This document shows positions 24,636 to 34,594 of a DNA stretch of 64,000 nt, one piece after another. The notes below the pieces were generated by a model. That model worked only from the letters and a program-made list of their open reading frames with translations. It had not been told where the DNA came from and searched no databases. The translations under genes were made by a program, and so were the position numbers. This DNA comes from an uncultured Lacticaseibacillus sp. (GTDB lineage: Bacteria; Bacillota; Bacilli; Lactobacillales; Lactobacillaceae). The DNA lies in contig CAKRNG010000001.1 in NCBI GenBank assembly GCA_934370925.1, positions 94,382 through 158,381 of the forward strand. The letters are read 5' to 3'. The stretch's first letter is position 1; every line of letters starts with the position of its first letter.

Positions 24636-25982
24636 TTAATCATCCTCATGCTTCCGCGCCGAATCCACGTCATGTTTGACGACCCGGCGCAACTGATGCC
24701 ATTCTTGCTGGAAAGAACGCAAATTCCATGAGGCCTGCGTGGTCATTCCGTTGAGAATCCCCACGAGACGAATCCACGAACAGATGAAGTTATAGCCAGG
24801 TAAGGTGAACGCCACCCACCACAAAAACCGGAAGTACCGTTGCTCCGCCGGGTAATGGTGCATCAAGAACTGCACACTCACCGAATTCACTAGGGACACC
24901 AAGACGTACAACGCGTAAATCGCGACATACGACAATCCCATCATCGCGGCGGGGTAGCCGAAATGAATCAGCACAAAACTGGCAAACATCCAGATCATCC
25001 TGGGAAACAGGAACGTGTGGTCAATCATCATCCGGCGAATCAGGAAGTTCTTGAAGAACCGCGTCAGTCCCGCACTTGATTCCGTCATGTAGTTTCCCGT
25101 CACTTCCATTTCCCCACGTTGCCACCGTTGACGCTGCGTGTACAGCTCCCCGAGGCCGGAAATGGGTTCAACGTAGAAGATGGCGTCGGAACAAATCATC
25201 ACTTTCTTCCCGAGCCGCGTGCGAATCTGGAAGGTCATGTCGGTGTCTTCACCAATCGTATCCGTGTTGTACAGGAACGTTTCCATCAGCACTTCCCGAC
25301 GAAAGGCTGAAAATGCGCCAGACATCGTAAACAGCTGGTCGTGGTCTGACTCGATTGTCCGCCCAGACATGAAGGCCTGCGCGTACTCATAGTACTCATT
25401 CTGCGCGAGGAGCCGGTGCCACGGGTTCTTCAGCCCCTGCACAAGCTTGTGTTGCGGTAGGATTGCCCCCGTCATCGCCGCAATACTGAGGTCGCTCTCA
25501 AACCGCCGTATCATGCTTTCAATCGCGTGCTTTTCCAGAATACCATCGCTGTCGATATTGACGACATACGTCCCAATGCTTTCATAAATCGCCGTGTTCA
25601 GCGCTTTGGCCTTCCCCTTGTCCGCGTTCACGTAACGCAGGATAAGTTCAGGGAATTCATTTTGCGCAGCGGCATAGGCACCGAAGCTATTATCAGTACT
25701 CTGGTTATTCGCCAAAATAATTTGCATCGAATTCTTCGGGTACGTTTGATCATTAATTGAACGAATACAATCGAACAACGTATCTTCCGAGTTATAGACG
25801 GGGACAATGATGGACACCATGGGCCACTTCGCCGGTGTCGCCAACTTCTTCTCGTTGATGTGCCGGTACATTAATCGTGCGGTCGATATGAACGCCGGCA
25901 CGATTTCAACCACAATCGGAATAAGCGTCCAGGTAATCCAGAACCCCATTTTCTGCAGGGTCAAGTTAATCCAATAGATCAA
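24636..25982 (-). CDS. Glycosyltransferase family 2, exosortase G-associated
   Basis: A 448-residue membrane GT2 enzyme. It has an N-terminal helix, a GT-A domain with VSIIVPVYNSEDTLF, the DxD-type NIDSDG, the acceptor-site acid in IGEDTDMTF and the processive motif QRQRWQRGEM, then three or four C-terminal helices. This layout resembles cellulose/hyaluronan synthase-like polymerases, so it may extend a polysaccharide. The start codon overlaps the exosortase stop (ATGA). In known XrtG loci this gene is constant, implying the sorted protein and a polymer act together at the surface. Confidence 0.88.
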   Translation of the reverse strand: MIYWINLTLQKMGFWITWTLIPIVVEIVPAFISTARLMYRHINEKKLATPAKWPMVSIIVPVYNSEDTLFDCIRSINDQTYPKNSMQIILANNQSTDNSFGAYAAAQNEFPELILRYVNADKGKAKALNTAIYESIGTYVVNIDSDGILEKHAIESMIRRFESDLSIAAMTGAILPQHKLVQGLKNPWHRLLAQNEYYEYAQAFMSGRTIESDHDQLFTMSGAFSAFRREVLMETFLYNTDTIGEDTDMTFQIRTRLGKKVMICSDAIFYVEPISGLGELYTQRQRWQRGEMEVTGNYMTESSAGLTRFFKNFLIRRMMIDHTFLFPRMIWMFASFVLIHFGYPAAMMGLSYVAIYALYVLVSLVNSVSVQFLMHHYPAEQRYFRFLWWVAFTLPGYNFICSWIRLVGILNGMTTQASWNLRSFQQEWHQLRRVVKHDVDSARKHEDD

Positions 25983-26575
25983 TGCTGTCCCCTCCGTTCA
26001 ACGAGTTGACGGTAGACCCCCTGCGCTAATTGTGAATAGGTGAAAACGTGATAGTAGAGCATAATCACGAGCACATAGAAAATCACCCGGCCCACAATGG
26101 AGTGCGCCATGAAGAATGAATTCCCACCTTGGAAATGTACAATCAGCACCACGCTCCCCAATCGAATGAGGTTGCTCAGGTAAATGAAAATCGTGCCGAA
26201 GATGGCGTAAAAAATTTTCTCCTTCCGCACATACGTCGGGAAGAACGCAATCAGGGATATCAACGCACTCGTCTCAATAATGCCTGAGCACTCGAAGTCA
26301 ATCGACATGTTCACGGGATTCCCCGCGTTGACGATATACACCAAGCCCGTCTTCATGTTCACTTCGCACCAGCCCGTCAGCTTCCCGAGCCAGCTAACCC
26401 CGTGAATAATCGCGTGGGTGAAAAACCAAACCCAATACGGATCACTAAGCGCCATCAGAATAAAGAAAAGCCCGGCACTGCCGACGATGAAATAGAAGGC
26501 AGAGAGCCGGGCCCTCTTCAAAACTGACAGTGCGTACAGCCAAATCACAGCACCAATCAGAATATAAATACTCAT
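25979..26575 (-). CDS. xrtG: Exosortase family protein XrtG
   Basis: A 198-residue membrane protein with about six helices and the exosortase/archaeosortase catalytic residues Cys96 (FECSGIIE), Arg138 (NLIRLGS) and His158 (FFMAHSIVG). Exosortases are membrane-embedded transpeptidase-like enzymes that recognise a C-terminal tripartite sorting signal; the G type is the Gram-positive one that works on Firmicu-CTERM proteins. The likely substrate gene lies directly upstream, ending nine bases before this start, and a GT2 gene overlaps downstream. All catalytic residues are present. Confidence 0.92.
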   Translation of the reverse strand: MSIYILIGAVIWLYALSVLKRARLSAFYFIVGSAGLFFILMALSDPYWVWFFTHAIIHGVSWLGKLTGWCEVNMKTGLVYIVNAGNPVNMSIDFECSGIIETSALISLIAFFPTYVRKEKIFYAIFGTIFIYLSNLIRLGSVVLIVHFQGGNSFFMAHSIVGRVIFYVLVIMLYYHVFTYSQLAQGVYRQLVERRGQH

Positions 26576-26584
26576 ATATTTAAA

Positions 26585-27970
26585 TTACTTTCCGCTCACA
26601 CGAACTGCTTCTTTTTGTGCAAACATGCCAATCTTCTTGACCTTCATGTAGCCAACGCCGGCAAGTAAAACCCCAACGCTTGCAAGAAGGACTGGACCCG
26701 TTGACCCACCAGCAGCCGTCACCGCGCCGTTCCCAACGTTCGGGTTGCTCATGGTAATCTGCTGGCCGTTCATGGTGGAAACGTTCAGCTTGCTCAGGTC
26801 GAGCTTGAATTCCATCGTGTCGTACCACCCGTAAGACTGGCCGTTTTCAACCAGCGTCTGGCGCTTCACGTATCCCGTCGCAACGGTTCCGTACTGACTA
26901 CCTTCATTCGTATCGCCACCGGTCAGCGTCACCGCTTGTGCATCCCCGTCGACGGTCAAATTGTTCGGAATGTTTGACGACCAGACATTGTAGGTTTTGC
27001 CCCCAATCTGGAAGTTGTAATCCCCGTAGCCAGGCATTGCATCGTATGGCTGCATCTTCACGTAAACGTAGACATACTTGCCATCACTCACCATTGCCAT
27101 GTAGCGGCTGTTGTAGACAGAGTCCCCAGCAACCTTCGTAATGGCCACATTCGTCCAGTCCTGGAAGGCCCCATCAATCACGATGTTTAGGTCATCGTTG
27201 CTGTTGTTCTGGTCACCCTTCGTCGTGTCGGCATCACCCTTGTCCGTCACCACGCCATCTTCACTCACATTGGAGCCAGACGTGGATGTGGAACTGCTGC
27301 TGGTGGAAGTCGTTTCACTGGAACCCGTTGTGCCGGCTTCCGTGCTCGTATCCGTGTCAGTGTTGGTCACATCTCCGGTGACATCACCAGTTCCAATCGA
27401 GCCAACCGTTGTCACCATGTTGTCGTTCCCGAGTCCGGCGCTCGCAACGTTCAACGTCACGTTGTCCCCGAGGTTCACATTGTCGATTCCTGCTTTAGCT
27501 AGGTCAACGCTGAATTCAACCACACTGTAGTCGGACGTGTAGACGCCAGACGCACTCTTACGGACAACGTTCACGGACCCTACTGCAGCCGACCGGTCAT
27601 TCAGGTAAACTTCACCGCTACCAGATGCCATCGTGCCACTACCATCTGCCAACTGAAGCTGGCGCGTTTTTCCGCCAACCGTCAATACCCACAGTGCTTT
27701 AGGTGCTTCATTGGCATCGCCCTTGTGCACCTCAGCGTAGACGTTCACGGTCGTGGTATCCGCAGCAACCTTCAGTAGCGTTGTGGTACTGCCGGTGCCA
27801 TCATCCCAGTAGGTTGATTTCGTTGCACTAATCTGATCCCAGTCAGCGAATTGACCATCAATTGCAATTCCGGTACTGGCGTTAACAGTTGCTGATTGTG
27901 TGCCGACCGCAACGCTGGCCAATCCCAACGCAACGGCAGCTGCCATCATTAATTTGGTTGTTTTTTTCAT
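26585..27970 (-). CDS. Exported XrtG substrate with Firmicu-CTERM sorting domain
   Basis: A 461-residue secreted protein. Residues 1-31 are a signal peptide. Two related domains begin with IAIDGQFADWDQI (about 34) and IVIDGAFQDWTNV (about 265), separated by a low-complexity Thr/Ser/Gly linker (about 200-260) that could be glycosylated. The C-terminus has a short Gly/Pro segment (AAGGSTGPV), a hydrophobic helix and the basic tail KVKKIG, as in Firmicu-CTERM. Unlike LPxTG signals, a short extra tail follows the basic patch. It heads the operon, so it should be the most abundant product. Its surface role is unknown. Confidence 0.85.
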   Translation of the reverse strand: MKKTTKLMMAAAVALGLASVAVGTQSATVNASTGIAIDGQFADWDQISATKSTYWDDGTGSTTTLLKVAADTTTVNVYAEVHKGDANEAPKALWVLTVGGKTRQLQLADGSGTMASGSGEVYLNDRSAAVGSVNVVRKSASGVYTSDYSVVEFSVDLAKAGIDNVNLGDNVTLNVASAGLGNDNMVTTVGSIGTGDVTGDVTNTDTDTSTEAGTTGSSETTSTSSSSTSTSGSNVSEDGVVTDKGDADTTKGDQNNSNDDLNIVIDGAFQDWTNVAITKVAGDSVYNSRYMAMVSDGKYVYVYVKMQPYDAMPGYGDYNFQIGGKTYNVWSSNIPNNLTVDGDAQAVTLTGGDTNEGSQYGTVATGYVKRQTLVENGQSYGWYDTMEFKLDLSKLNVSTMNGQQITMSNPNVGNGAVTAAGGSTGPVLLASVGVLLAGVGYMKVKKIGMFAQKEAVRVSGK

Positions 27971-28387
27971 AGCTGTAACTTCCCCCCCGAAATTGCATCT
28001 AATTCTCGTCGTTAGGTGCGCCGTCCGTTAATTAACGACCTCATCCTAACCATCTAGTTGTATGTAAAGTTTATAATTTTATAAATGAAAACACAATAGT
28101 ATTCCATTGTTTTTTACAAGAAATTCGTCATTTAATTTCAACCGTGCCAATCACGTATTCTGGCTGGTGAATTTGCATCTACTCTAGCCTGTTGGGACCG
28201 CATCGTGACATAAGTAAGTCAATTTCAGTCACGTGCCAGTTACGAAAGTCGTTATCTTTAATCGCTGTTCCACTGATAAAAATGATGTTTCTATAACAAA
28301 AATCATAATTAATCAATGTTGCTTAAATTCGTGGGGCAATCATCTAGTTCCATCAAGCAACTACCCACAAGTGCCCTTATTTTCGAC
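27971..28387. other. Intergenic region upstream of the exosortase operon
   Basis: No gene is supported. The 12-bp perfect palindrome CGTTAATTAACG at 28026-28037 lies in the leader of the exosortase substrate gene and could be an operator. On the minus strand TTGTGT with TAAACT 17 bases later is a modest promoter candidate. The remainder toward 28387 shows no clear feature. Confidence 0.4.
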
Positions 28388-28422
28388 AAAAAAAGACACC
28401 CGCCAAATTGACGAGTGTCTTT
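28388..28422 (-). terminator. Terminator of rplM-rpsI
   Basis: AAAGACAC (28392-28399) pairs with GTGTCTTT (28415-28422), extended inward by GC pairs and followed on the minus strand by seven T. It lies 41 bases after the rpsI stop. Confidence 0.88.
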
Positions 28423-28462
28423 CTGTATACCATCCGGAATCCAGACGATAATTCGCGAAGAA

Positions 28463-28858
28463 TTAACGCTTGGAGAACTGGCTAGCCTTACGAGCCTTCT
28501 TGAGACCTGGCTTCTTACGTTCCTTCATACGAGGGTCACGTGTGAGCATGCCAGCCTTCTTAAGGGCTGCACGGAAGTCTGGGTCTACGGCGAGCAGGGC
28601 ACGGGCAATCCCGTGACGAGTTGCGCCGGTCTGACCTGTGAAACCACCACCATTAACGTTAACCAAAGCGTCGTACTGGCCAACGGTTTCGGTCAAAGCA
28701 AATGGCTGGGTCATGTCCAGAATCAAGTTTTCGAACGGAAGGTAGTCATGTGCATCCTTGCCGTTCATGGTAATCTTACCGGTACCGGGTACGAGACGTA
28801 CGCGGGCAACGGAGTTCTTGCGGCGGCCTGTGCCGCTGTATGCTACAACGTCTGCCAT
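28463..28858 (-). CDS. rpsI: 30S ribosomal protein S9
   Basis: A 131-residue protein of the usual length. The family pattern is clear: [14 protein letters not shown] at the N-terminus, [15 protein letters not shown] in the middle and the invariant basic tail ending in SKR, which reaches the P-site tRNA in the small subunit. It follows rplM by 11 bases in the standard rplM-rpsI pair and is closed by a terminator 41 bases downstream. Confidence 0.98.
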   Translation of the reverse strand: MADVVAYSGTGRRKNSVARVRLVPGTGKITMNGKDAHDYLPFENLILDMTQPFALTETVGQYDALVNVNGGGFTGQTGATRHGIARALLAVDPDFRAALKKAGMLTRDPRMKERKKPGLKKARKASQFSKR

Positions 28859-28869
28859 GATGATCCTCC

Positions 28870-29316
28870 TTAGATACGGTCCTTAATGTCGAGTACTTCA
28901 GGCTTCTGAGCAGCATTGTTGTGCTCTGCGCCTGCGTACACGTGCAGCTTCAGGAACTGCTGGTGGCCAAGAGTGTTCTTGGTTGGCAGCATCTTCTTAA
29001 CTGCGTATTCGATCAAACGTTCTGGGTTGTTTTCCAGAAGGTCCCCAGCAACTTCCTGCTTAAGACCACCTGGGTGCTGGCTGTGACGGTAGTAAATCTT
29101 GTCAGTAGCCTTGCGACCGGTCAGCTTGACCTTGGAAGCGTTGATAACGATGACGTTATCACCAGTATCTACGTTAGGGGTGAACGTTGGCTTGTTCTTG
29201 CCGCGCAAGATAGATGCAACGACGGATGCAAGACGACCAAGAGCGATGTCGGTTGCGTCGATGACGTACCATTTGCGTTCGATTTCACCTGGCTTAGCCA
29301 AAAATGTTGTACGCAC
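28870..29316 (-). CDS. rplM: 50S ribosomal protein L13
   Basis: A 148-residue large-subunit protein with the L13 signatures [33 protein letters not shown] and the C-terminal LKVYAGAEH-like region. The start is the GTG at 29316 (VRTTFLAK) with GGAGG nine bases upstream; a longer frame to 29409 would run through the leader hairpin and promoter. L13 binds 23S rRNA early in assembly and in Firmicutes is controlled by an mRNA leader, which is visible at 29343-29388. Confidence 0.97.
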   Translation of the reverse strand: MRTTFLAKPGEIERKWYVIDATDIALGRLASVVASILRGKNKPTFTPNVDTGDNVIVINASKVKLTGRKATDKIYYRHSQHPGGLKQEVAGDLLENNPERLIEYAVKKMLPTKNTLGHQQFLKLHVYAGAEHNNAAQKPEVLDIKDRI

Positions 29317-29342
29317 GATGAGTTTCCTCCAAATTTCTGTGT

Positions 29343-29388
29343 TTGTTTGACACTTGTAAGATTTCCGGGGCTTACGTGGGGCAAACAA
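29343..29388 (-). promoter_or_regulatory. L13 leader-like structure in the rplM mRNA
   Basis: TTGTTTG (minus strand, 29382-29388) pairs with CAAACAA (29343-29349), enclosing GTAAG/CTTAC (29371-29375 with 29356-29360). The position between promoter and rplM start and the two-stem form fit the Firmicute L13 leader used in feedback control. Assignment is by position and shape only. Confidence 0.55.
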
Positions 29389-29399
29389 TACCAACTGCA

Positions 29400-29428
29400 A
29401 GGATAACAAAATAATCTACGCTAGTCAA
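29400..29428 (-). promoter_or_regulatory. Promoter of rplM-rpsI
   Basis: TTGACT (29423-29428), a 17-base spacer and TATCCT (29400-29405) on the minus strand. It separates rplM-rpsI from the truA gene upstream. Confidence 0.75.
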
Positions 29429-29512
29429 CGTCTCGGGGCGTTCCCCAGGTGACTTTCCCGTAAACTTTCAGTATTCAAGCAAAAAGATGTTTGTTCAACC
29501 GCCCGCATTTCT

Positions 29513-30256
29513 TTAATAATAAACTTCCTTCAAATACAATCCCGATGCCGGTGCCGTTCCACGCGCCTGCTGCCGGTCCTTTACCTCAAACAACCGGATA
29601 AAATCATGCAAGTCGCGACGCCCATTACCAATTTCAAGCGCCGTTGCCACCAGAATACGCACCATGTTGTAAAGGAATCCGTTCCCGTAGAACTCCATGA
29701 TGAGTTCATCATTCACGGCATCATAGGTACAAGTCGCTTCATAGATGGTCCGCACTTTATCCTCAATCACCCCGCCACTCGCGGCAAAGCTCGTAAAGTC
29801 ATGCGTCCCTACAAGATCCTGTAAGGCCGTCTGAATGCGCGTGACATCCACCTGGTAGGCGTAATGCCCCGTGTAGAGGCGCTTAAACGGCTGTGTGTAC
29901 TTTCCCAGCGCCACCCGGTACATGTAACGCTTCCCCTTCGCAGAATAGCGTGCGTGGAAGTCTGGCGCCGCGTACTGCACATCCTTGATGAGGATATCGA
30001 GTGGCATCATGCTGTTCAATCCCCGTAACATGTTCAGCGGGGGAATATTTCCCGGGTAATCAAATGAGATTACCTGCCCCATCGCGTGCACCCCGGAATC
30101 CGTTCGCCCAGACCCATCGATATGCACAGGCGTTCCCTTTGCCATCTTGGTCAGGGCCTTTTGCAAAACGCCCTGAACGGTTCGTTGCGCTGGTTGCACT
30201 TGGTAACCCGCAAAGTGCGTCCCGTCGTATTCAAGTGTTAGTCGATAGTGCTGCAA
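29513..30256 (-). CDS. truA: tRNA pseudouridine(38-40) synthase TruA
   Basis: A 247-residue pseudouridine synthase. The catalytic Asp lies in [15 protein letters not shown] (about residues 50-64), and the second signature is [16 protein letters not shown]. It makes pseudouridine at positions 38-40 in the tRNA anticodon arm. It follows ecfT by 15 bases in the conserved order ecfA1-ecfA2-ecfT-truA. Confidence 0.97.
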   Translation of the reverse strand: MQHYRLTLEYDGTHFAGYQVQPAQRTVQGVLQKALTKMAKGTPVHIDGSGRTDSGVHAMGQVISFDYPGNIPPLNMLRGLNSMMPLDILIKDVQYAAPDFHARYSAKGKRYMYRVALGKYTQPFKRLYTGHYAYQVDVTRIQTALQDLVGTHDFTSFAASGGVIEDKVRTIYEATCTYDAVNDELIMEFYGNGFLYNMVRILVATALEIGNGRRDLHDFIRLFEVKDRQQARGTAPASGLYLKEVYY

Positions 30257-30271
30257 TGTGTTCGTCCTTTC

Positions 30272-31066
30272 TTAATGACGGAGCAACAGTAACCCCACCG
30301 TGAGCATAACCATCAAGCCCGCCGTCACCACATCTCTGCGGCCATAGCGTAAAACACGGTAACGCGTGCGCCCATAACCATCACGGTAGCCACGTGCTTC
30401 CATCGCCGTCGCCAAGTCATCCGCCATGGTGAACGCCGCCACAAACAGCGGAATGAACAGGGGGACAATCGTCTTCACCTGTTTCATGAGGCCACCGCTC
30501 CCAAAGTCAACGCCCCGCGCTCGCTGCGCATTCATCGTTTTCGTGGTTTGATCCAGCAACGTCGGCACAAAACGCAAGGCAATGCTGAGCATCAGCGCCA
30601 CCTCCGTCACGGGAAAATGCACCTTCGCTAACGGTTTAAGCAGTGACTCCACCGCATCCGCAAGCGAGAGTGATGGCGTTGTGAGGGTCAGCAACGTGGA
30701 CATGAAGATAATCAGGACTAAGCGAATGAACACAAACCCCGCATTAATCAGTCCGAGACGCGTCACGCTCAGCCACCCCCACTGCCAATAAACGTGCCCC
30801 CCCGTCGTGAAGAAAATCTGAATCAGGACGGTGAACACAAGCAAGAACAGCACCGGCGTGAGGCCCTTCAAGAAAAATCGCAAGCTAACTTTAGCAAACG
30901 GAATAATCGCTAATGTAACAGCAGCAATGAACAAATAGCTTTGCCAGTTATTCGCCAAGAATACGATGGCAATATAGTAGAACGTCGCCAACAACTTTGT
31001 TCGGGGGTCCAACCGGTGAATAAAGGAATCACCTGGAATATAGCGTCCTAGAATCATGCTATTCAT
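30272..31066 (-). CDS. ecfT: Energy-coupling factor transporter membrane protein EcfT
   Basis: A 264-residue membrane protein with about six helices. It begins [24 protein letters not shown] and carries the coupling-helix Ala-Arg-Gly motifs [10 protein letters not shown] and MEARGYRDG, which contact the two ATPases. With EcfA1 and EcfA2 it forms the shared module for many substrate-binding (S) components in vitamin and metal uptake. ATG or GTG starts 6-9 bases further upstream are possible; 31066 matches relatives and has GGGGG upstream. It overlaps the end of ecfA2. Confidence 0.95.
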   Translation of the reverse strand: MNSMILGRYIPGDSFIHRLDPRTKLLATFYYIAIVFLANNWQSYLFIAAVTLAIIPFAKVSLRFFLKGLTPVLFLLVFTVLIQIFFTTGGHVYWQWGWLSVTRLGLINAGFVFIRLVLIIFMSTLLTLTTPSLSLADAVESLLKPLAKVHFPVTEVALMLSIALRFVPTLLDQTTKTMNAQRARGVDFGSGGLMKQVKTIVPLFIPLFVAAFTMADDLATAMEARGYRDGYGRTRYRVLRYGRRDVVTAGLMVMLTVGLLLLRH

Positions 31067-31922
31067 GCCCATCACCCCCTAACTGGGTCGCGAGCATCGC
31101 AGCAAGTTCCGTTGTTTTAAGGGGTAAGCGTGGAAATTCAAACCCGCGCCGCTGCAACTGACGCGCAAAGGCCGTCGTTCGTGGCAAGCCAAGCTGATGT
31201 GCCACTAACCAATCGGCATCCTGGAAAATATCAGCTGGCGCACCCTCGCGTACAAGGCGTCCTTGATCCATCACCAATACATGGTCAGCAAAATCGGCCA
31301 CATCATCCATCTGGTGCGTGACCAAGACAATTGTCTGCCCATCTGCATGTAATTGTGCAAACAGCGCCATCATTTCGCGCCGCCCAGCAGGATCCAGTCC
31401 AGCAGTCGGTTCATCCAGCACTAAAATATCCGGTTGCATTGCCAGCACACCCGCAATGGCTACACGCCGCATCTGGCCACCCGACAAATCAAATGGGGAG
31501 CGATCCAGTACATCCACGGGTAACCCGACACGCGCAATCGTCTTCACCGCCAATTGATCGGCTTCTGCCGGTGCAATGCCGAAGTTGCGGGGACCAAACG
31601 CAACATCTTCCCGAACCGTCGCCGCAAACAGCTGGCTCTCAGCAAACTGGAAGACCATGCCCACTTTTTGTCGTAGTGGCCGCAGATTTTTATTGTTCGT
31701 TGTCGGTGTAATCACCCGGTCACCAATCGTTACCGTCCCGCTCGTTGGCTTAATGAGCGCGTTCAGGTGTTGCAACAGCGTGCTTTTACCCGATCCCGTA
31801 TGTCCAATAATTGCCGTGTACGCACCGCCGTGAATCGTCACGGACACATCATCCAGACCCACACCCGCCATGGGAGTGCCGGCCTGATACGTATAACTTA
31901 CATGGTCGAACGTAATGTCCAC
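31059..31922 (-). CDS. ecfA2: Energy-coupling factor transporter ATPase EcfA2
   Basis: A 287-residue ABC ATPase. Walker A is [15 protein letters not shown], the Q-loop is [11 protein letters not shown], the signature is [16 protein letters not shown] and Walker B is [13 protein letters not shown]. The FAESQLF Q-loop and the long C-terminal tail are typical of the EcfA2 subunit. It starts within the last codons of ecfA1 and ends within the start of ecfT, so the three genes are translationally coupled. Confidence 0.96.
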   Translation of the reverse strand: MDITFDHVSYTYQAGTPMAGVGLDDVSVTIHGGAYTAIIGHTGSGKSTLLQHLNALIKPTSGTVTIGDRVITPTTNNKNLRPLRQKVGMVFQFAESQLFAATVREDVAFGPRNFGIAPAEADQLAVKTIARVGLPVDVLDRSPFDLSGGQMRRVAIAGVLAMQPDILVLDEPTAGLDPAGRREMMALFAQLHADGQTIVLVTHQMDDVADFADHVLVMDQGRLVREGAPADIFQDADWLVAHQLGLPRTTAFARQLQRRGFEFPRLPLKTTELAAMLATQLGGDGHE

Positions 31923-32737
31923 AGATAATCCACCAACCCTTCATCAGCGACATAGCGCGCTGGAACCTGAATCCCCCGTTGCGCTAATTCGTGCTTTAAC
32001 TGTTCAGAATACGGCACATCCAGCCCGTGTTGAATCAAGTCGCGTCCGTGCGCAAAAATGGCATCCGGCGTCCCTGTTTCCACAACCTGCCCATTATCAA
32101 TCACAATGAGTTGATCACTACTTGCCGCTTCATCTAAATCATGTGTGATTGACAACACGGTTAGGCCAAGTTGCGCCTTTAACTCCCGAATTAATCCAAC
32201 AATTTCCTGACGTCCTGCTGGATCAAGCATCGATGTCGCCTCATCCAGAATAATAATATCGGGCCGCTGTGCCACCACACCCGCAATGGCCACACGTTGT
32301 TTCTGACCGCCAGACAAATGTGCCGGTTCACGATCACTAAATGCATCCATTCGGACAGCAACTAGGGCGTCATCAACGCGCTTAATCATTTCGTCCCGGG
32401 GCACAGCATGATTTTCAAGACCGAACGCCACGTCATCAGCCACCGTTGCCCCCACAAACTGGTTATCGGGATTCTGAAAAACAATCCCGACACGTGCCCG
32501 AATATCCCAAACGGTTTCCTCGCTCAAAACCATCCCAGCTACCGTCACTTTACCCGATGCTGGTTCTAACAGTCCGAGAATATTTTTGGCAAGTGTACTC
32601 TTACCGCTTCCGTTATGACCAATAATCGATACCCAAGCACCACGAGGCACGCTGATTGATAGGTCATTGAGTGCTGGTTGTTCAGCATCCTGGTACGTAT
32701 AACGTAAATGTTCTACTTCAATGATGTTGTCGTCCAT
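31898..32737 (-). CDS. ecfA1: Energy-coupling factor transporter ATPase EcfA1
   Basis: A 279-residue ABC ATPase with Walker [17 protein letters not shown]-loop [11 protein letters not shown], signature [16 protein letters not shown] and Walker [14 protein letters not shown]. The NPDNQ loop marks the EcfA1 subunit. The ATG at 32737 has GGAGG eight bases upstream; a 26-residue extension is rejected. It leads the ecf-truA unit and follows a long structured region after rplQ. Confidence 0.96.
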   Translation of the reverse strand: MDDNIIEVEHLRYTYQDAEQPALNDLSISVPRGAWVSIIGHNGSGKSTLAKNILGLLEPASGKVTVAGMVLSEETVWDIRARVGIVFQNPDNQFVGATVADDVAFGLENHAVPRDEMIKRVDDALVAVRMDAFSDREPAHLSGGQKQRVAIAGVVAQRPDIIILDEATSMLDPAGRQEIVGLIRELKAQLGLTVLSITHDLDEAASSDQLIVIDNGQVVETGTPDAIFAHGRDLIQHGLDVPYSEQLKHELAQRGIQVPARYVADEGLVDYLWTLRSTM

Positions 32738-32824
32738 ATCGCGCCTCCATTCGACTAACAAAACTATGCATAGTTTACCATAGTTGACGTTTGTCCCTTC
32801 TGCCAAACACGCCAACGTTCTTAA

Positions 32825-32856
32825 TTTTGTTTAGCGACATCACGCTAAAACAAAAA
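32825..32856. terminator. Hairpin upstream of ecfA1
   Basis: TTTTGTTTAGCG and CGCTAAAACAAAA form an almost perfect stem around ACATCA. It stands at the end of the structured region after rplQ, so it may end the ribosomal operon, although the T-run on the minus strand is inside the stem. Confidence 0.55.
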
Positions 32857-33174
32857 GAGGAAGTCGAATGATCACCATTCGCTCCCTCCCCTGTATGTAA
32901 AATCAAGTGACTGATGGAGGGCCGGGTTGCCCCAGCACTCGCAAGCTAGACTAAGCGGATTACTCCGGGTCTAAGACCACACCCAACTGGATGTCCATCA
33001 TCGTAACGCTCCATCGATCAAATGATCAAAGTGAACCGGCCAGCGAGGGTCAGTTCGGTTTTACTTTGTGGTAAGCAAATTGCTTTTCTTACCGCTTAGT
33101 ACGGTTCTTCCAAAGAAGTTCCGTATAGCAAGACGGCGGGTCACCTAAGCGCCCGCCGCACGTTGCTTACTTAA
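32857..33174 (-). promoter_or_regulatory. Structured region after rplQ, possible L17 downstream element
   Basis: No gene is present. On the minus strand several stems follow the rplQ stop: GGCGGG/CCCGCC (33131-33156), TACGG-ACTTCTT with AAGAA-CCGTA (about 33099-33125) and GGTAAG/CTTACC (33070-33094). Further inverted repeats (GAAC/GTTC, GATCATTTGATC) follow. Lactic acid bacteria are known to carry an L17 downstream element RNA at exactly this place; my assignment is by position, without a covariance match. Confidence 0.5.
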
Positions 33175-33555
33175 TTAAACGAGTTCGATGATAACCATCG
33201 GTGCGCCGTCACCACGGCGTGGGCTCGTCTTAAGAATGCGGGTGTAACCCCCATTGCGGCTTTCGTAACGCTTTGCAACGTCACTGAAAAGCTTCTGCAA
33301 TGCGGACTGGACAACAATCGTGTCGTCCTTCTCGGTAACGTCCGCAACCTCGTTGCGAACAAATGCTGCTGCCTGACGACGTGCGTGCAGGTCGCCGCGC
33401 TTACCAAGCGTAATCATCTTTTCCGTAGTGGAGCGAATTTCCTTCGCACGCGCTTCGGTGGTAATGATACGTTCGTTGATAATCAGATCGGTGGTAAGGT
33501 CACGAAGAAGTGCCTTACGCTGGGAGCTGGTACGTCCCAATTTCCGGTAACTCAT
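33175..33555 (-). CDS. rplQ: 50S ribosomal protein L17
   Basis: A 126-residue protein that starts [20 protein letters not shown], the family hallmark, followed by [18 protein letters not shown] and a C-terminal strand region ending in VIIELV. It binds near the peptide exit tunnel. It is the last ribosomal gene of the alpha operon, 22 bases after rpoA. Confidence 0.98.
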   Translation of the reverse strand: MSYRKLGRTSSQRKALLRDLTTDLIINERIITTEARAKEIRSTTEKMITLGKRGDLHARRQAAAFVRNEVADVTEKDDTIVVQSALQKLFSDVAKRYESRNGGYTRILKTSPRRGDGAPMVIIELV

Positions 33556-33577
33556 GAATTTTGGCCTCCTTTACGAA

Positions 33578-34516
33578 TTAATCATCCTGGCGCAGGCTGA
33601 GACCCAAGTCAGCGAGCTTGTTCTTCACTTCTTCAAGTGATTTACGGCCCAGATTGCGCACTTTCATCATTTCCGCTTCGGTTTTGTTGGTCAGTTCCTG
33701 AACCGTGTTGATTCCAGCACGCTTCAAGCAGTTGTAAGAACGTACAGAGAGGTCAAGCTCTTCGATTGTCATCTCGAGCATCTTCTCCTTGTGATCTTCT
33801 TCCTTTTCGACCATGATTTCCGTGTTTTTGGCATCGTCGGTCAGGTTTACAAAGATTGCCAAGTGATCGGTCAAAATCTTTGCAGCCAGGGCAATTGCCT
33901 CACGTGGGTTAATGGAACCATTTGTCCAAACATCAAGAGTCAACTTATCAAAGTCGCTCCGACGACCAACACGTGCACTTTCAACCTGGTAGTTAACCCG
34001 ACTGATCGGGGTAAAAATCGAGTCGACAGCAATTACGCCAATAGGCATGTCATCGGTCTTGTTCTGAACAGCTGGCACGTAACCGCGACCAGATTTGACA
34101 GTCATCCGCATGTGCAATTCAGCACCTTCAGCAACTGTACAAATGTACTGTTCAGGGTTCAAAACGTCGACGTCTGCATCGGTCTTGATGTCCGCAGCGG
34201 TTACCGTTGCTGGACCCTCAATATTGATTTCAGCTGTCTTTTCGCCATCACCGTGCATCTTCAAAGCAAGCTTCTTGATGTTCAGGATGATTTGGGTGAC
34301 ATCCTCGAGAACCCCATCGATTGTGGAGAACTCGTGGAGCACGCCGTCAATCTGAATGCTTGAGACCGCAGCCCCAGGCAAAGATGAAAGTAAAATCCGC
34401 CGCAACGAATTCCCGAGTGTGGTACCGTACCCGCGTTCGAGTGGCTCGATGACAAACTTGCCGTAGTTGCTGTTTTCGTCAACTTTGGTAATGTTTGGCT
34501 TTTCAAATTCGATCAT
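33578..34516 (-). CDS. rpoA: RNA polymerase alpha subunit
   Basis: A 312-residue subunit with an N-terminal dimerisation domain ([20 protein letters not shown]) and, after a flexible linker near residue 235, the C-terminal domain ([33 protein letters not shown]) that binds UP elements and activators. Length and motifs are normal. It lies between rpsK and rplQ as in all Firmicute alpha operons. Confidence 0.98.
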   Translation of the reverse strand: MIEFEKPNITKVDENSNYGKFVIEPLERGYGTTLGNSLRRILLSSLPGAAVSSIQIDGVLHEFSTIDGVLEDVTQIILNIKKLALKMHGDGEKTAEINIEGPATVTAADIKTDADVDVLNPEQYICTVAEGAELHMRMTVKSGRGYVPAVQNKTDDMPIGVIAVDSIFTPISRVNYQVESARVGRRSDFDKLTLDVWTNGSINPREAIALAAKILTDHLAIFVNLTDDAKNTEIMVEKEEDHKEKMLEMTIEELDLSVRSYNCLKRAGINTVQELTNKTEAEMMKVRNLGRKSLEEVKNKLADLGLSLRQDD

Positions 34517-34594
34517 CTAAAGTGTACCCCTTTCAGAACGAGAGTGATGTCAGCATACCCTGCCTCCAATAAACGAGACGTGTGGGTATACAAA

